DNA of 64,000 bases from Aeromicrobium sp. Leaf350. GTDB taxonomy: Bacteria > Actinomycetota > Actinomycetes > Propionibacteriales > Nocardioidaceae. Below the pieces are notes generated by a model. The model saw only the letters and a program-made list of their open reading frames with translations, was not told the DNA's origin and searched no databases. Shown in pieces: positions 63,454-64,000 of this stretch; the first letter of the stretch is position 1; each line of letters starts with the position of its first letter. The stretch spans positions 1,550,001 through 1,614,000 of the forward strand of contig NZ_CAKASL010000001.1 in assembly GCF_916858655.1 (NCBI RefSeq). Direction: 5' to 3'. The position numbers and the translations under genes are program-made.

Positions 63454-64000
63454 TCAGGCGTCGGTGCGCTCGGCGTGCAGGCGGGCGTAGAGGCCCCCGG
63501 ACGCCAACAGCTCCTCGTGGGTGCCTGACTCGACGAGCCGGCCGTTCTCGACGCCGAGGATCAGGTCGGCACGGCGCACGGTCGAGAGCCGGTGGGCGAT
63601 CGCGATGGTCGTGCGATCGGCGGCGGCGCGCTCGAGCGCCTCCTGCACGACCCGTTCGGTCTCGGTGTCGAGGGCACTCGTGGCCTCGTCCAGGATCAGC
63701 AGCGGCGGGTTCTTGAGCAGCACCCGCGCGAGGGCGATGCGCTGCTTCTCGCCCCCTGACAGGCGGTATCCGCGCTCGCCCGTCAGCGTCGCGTAGCCCT
63801 CGGGGAAGCTCATGATCCTGTCGTGGATGTTCGCGTCGCGCGCGGCCTGCACGATCTCGTCCTCGGTCGCGCCCGGACGCGCGTACGCGAGGTTGTCGTG
63901 GATCGTGCCGTGGAACAGGTAGGCGTCCTGCGTGACCACCCCGACGGCGCGCGAGAGCGACGAGAGCGTCAGGTCGCGCACGTCGTGCCCGTCGATCAGC
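63454..64000 (-). CDS. ABC exporter, ATPase C-terminal part (runs off the window)
   Basis: Only the last 182 residues lie in the window. They hold the Q-loop ([23 protein letters not shown]), ABC signature [21 protein letters not shown], Walker [13 protein letters not shown], and the H-loop [16 protein letters not shown]. This is the pattern of ABCB/MsbA-type half-exporters with fused membrane domain. Walker A and the helices are beyond base 64000. The stop at 63454 is intact. Confidence 0.93.
   Translation of the reverse strand, partial: LIDGHDVRDLTLSSLSRAVGVVTQDAYLFHGTIHDNLAYARPGATEDEIVQAARDANIHDRIMSFPEGYATLTGERGYRLSGGEKQRIALARVLLKNPPLLILDEATSALDTETERVVQEALERAAADRTTIAIAHRLSTVRRADLILGVENGRLVESGTHEELLASGGLYARLHAERTDA

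Overview
The window is a high-GC (about 70%) actinobacterial chromosome segment that contains the replication origin. Gene order matches the core known from Streptomyces and relatives: tRNA-Ala/tRNA-Ile, gyrA, gyrB, recF, dnaN, oriC, dnaA, rpmH, rnpA, yidD, yidC, jag, rsmG, parA, parB, trxA, trxB, murJ, pcnA, ino1, padR, class A PBP, rpsF-ssb-rpsR-rplI, dnaB. A DLW-39 small protein, a mycothiol-type DinB protein, 6-phosphogluconate dehydrogenase beside recF and pairs of adenylate cyclases fit the Nocardioidaceae (an Aeromicrobium- or Nocardioides-like organism). The genus is an inference from order and sequence style only.

Layout. 1-13.1 kb: one hypothetical gene, two tRNAs, then the leftward replication block (DUF3566, gyrA, gyrB, DciA-like, recF, gnd, dnaN), interrupted by a rightward PAP2 gene. 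oriC lies at 11.2-11.6 kb. dnaA reads left. 13.4-18.2 kb: rightward rpmH-rnpA-yidD-yidC-jag-rsmG-parA-parB with two parS sites. 18.2-25.2 kb: leftward trxA, trxB, a pseudokinase with an outer discoidin-like domain, and an unusual DUF6049-MurJ fusion. 25.2-33.4 kb: pcnA, ASCH, LysE, TetR, DUF2470, ino1, PadR, class A PBP. 33.5-42.6 kb: accessory block with a siderophore-interacting protein, HNH nuclease, a three-gene ATP-grasp/alpha-E/transglutaminase operon, adenylate cyclase, aldo/keto reductase, DinB and LON-domain proteins. 42.7-47.9 kb: rpsF-ssb-rpsR-rplI, an orphan solute-binding lipoprotein, a DnaA-box-rich gap and dnaB. 47.9-64 kb: accessory region with two TetR modules, a FusB-like (FBP) gene beside an antibiotic-type ABC-F gene with a leader peptide, a cyclase plus cyclic-nucleotide-binding pair, a CWB2-like lipoprotein, DedA, a cobalamin-binding-like protein, PaaX/crotonase/AidB-like genes, a succinate-semialdehyde-type dehydrogenase, an NYN nuclease and a truncated ABC exporter.

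Three themes cut across the window. First, about eighteen start codons sit 6-8 nt after a TANNNT -10 box, so leaderless transcripts look very common. Second, nearly every convergent gene junction carries a palindrome or a copy of a short repeat family. Third, several regulator genes have clear operator palindromes laid over their own promoters. No insertion sequence, prophage, integrase or CRISPR array was seen.
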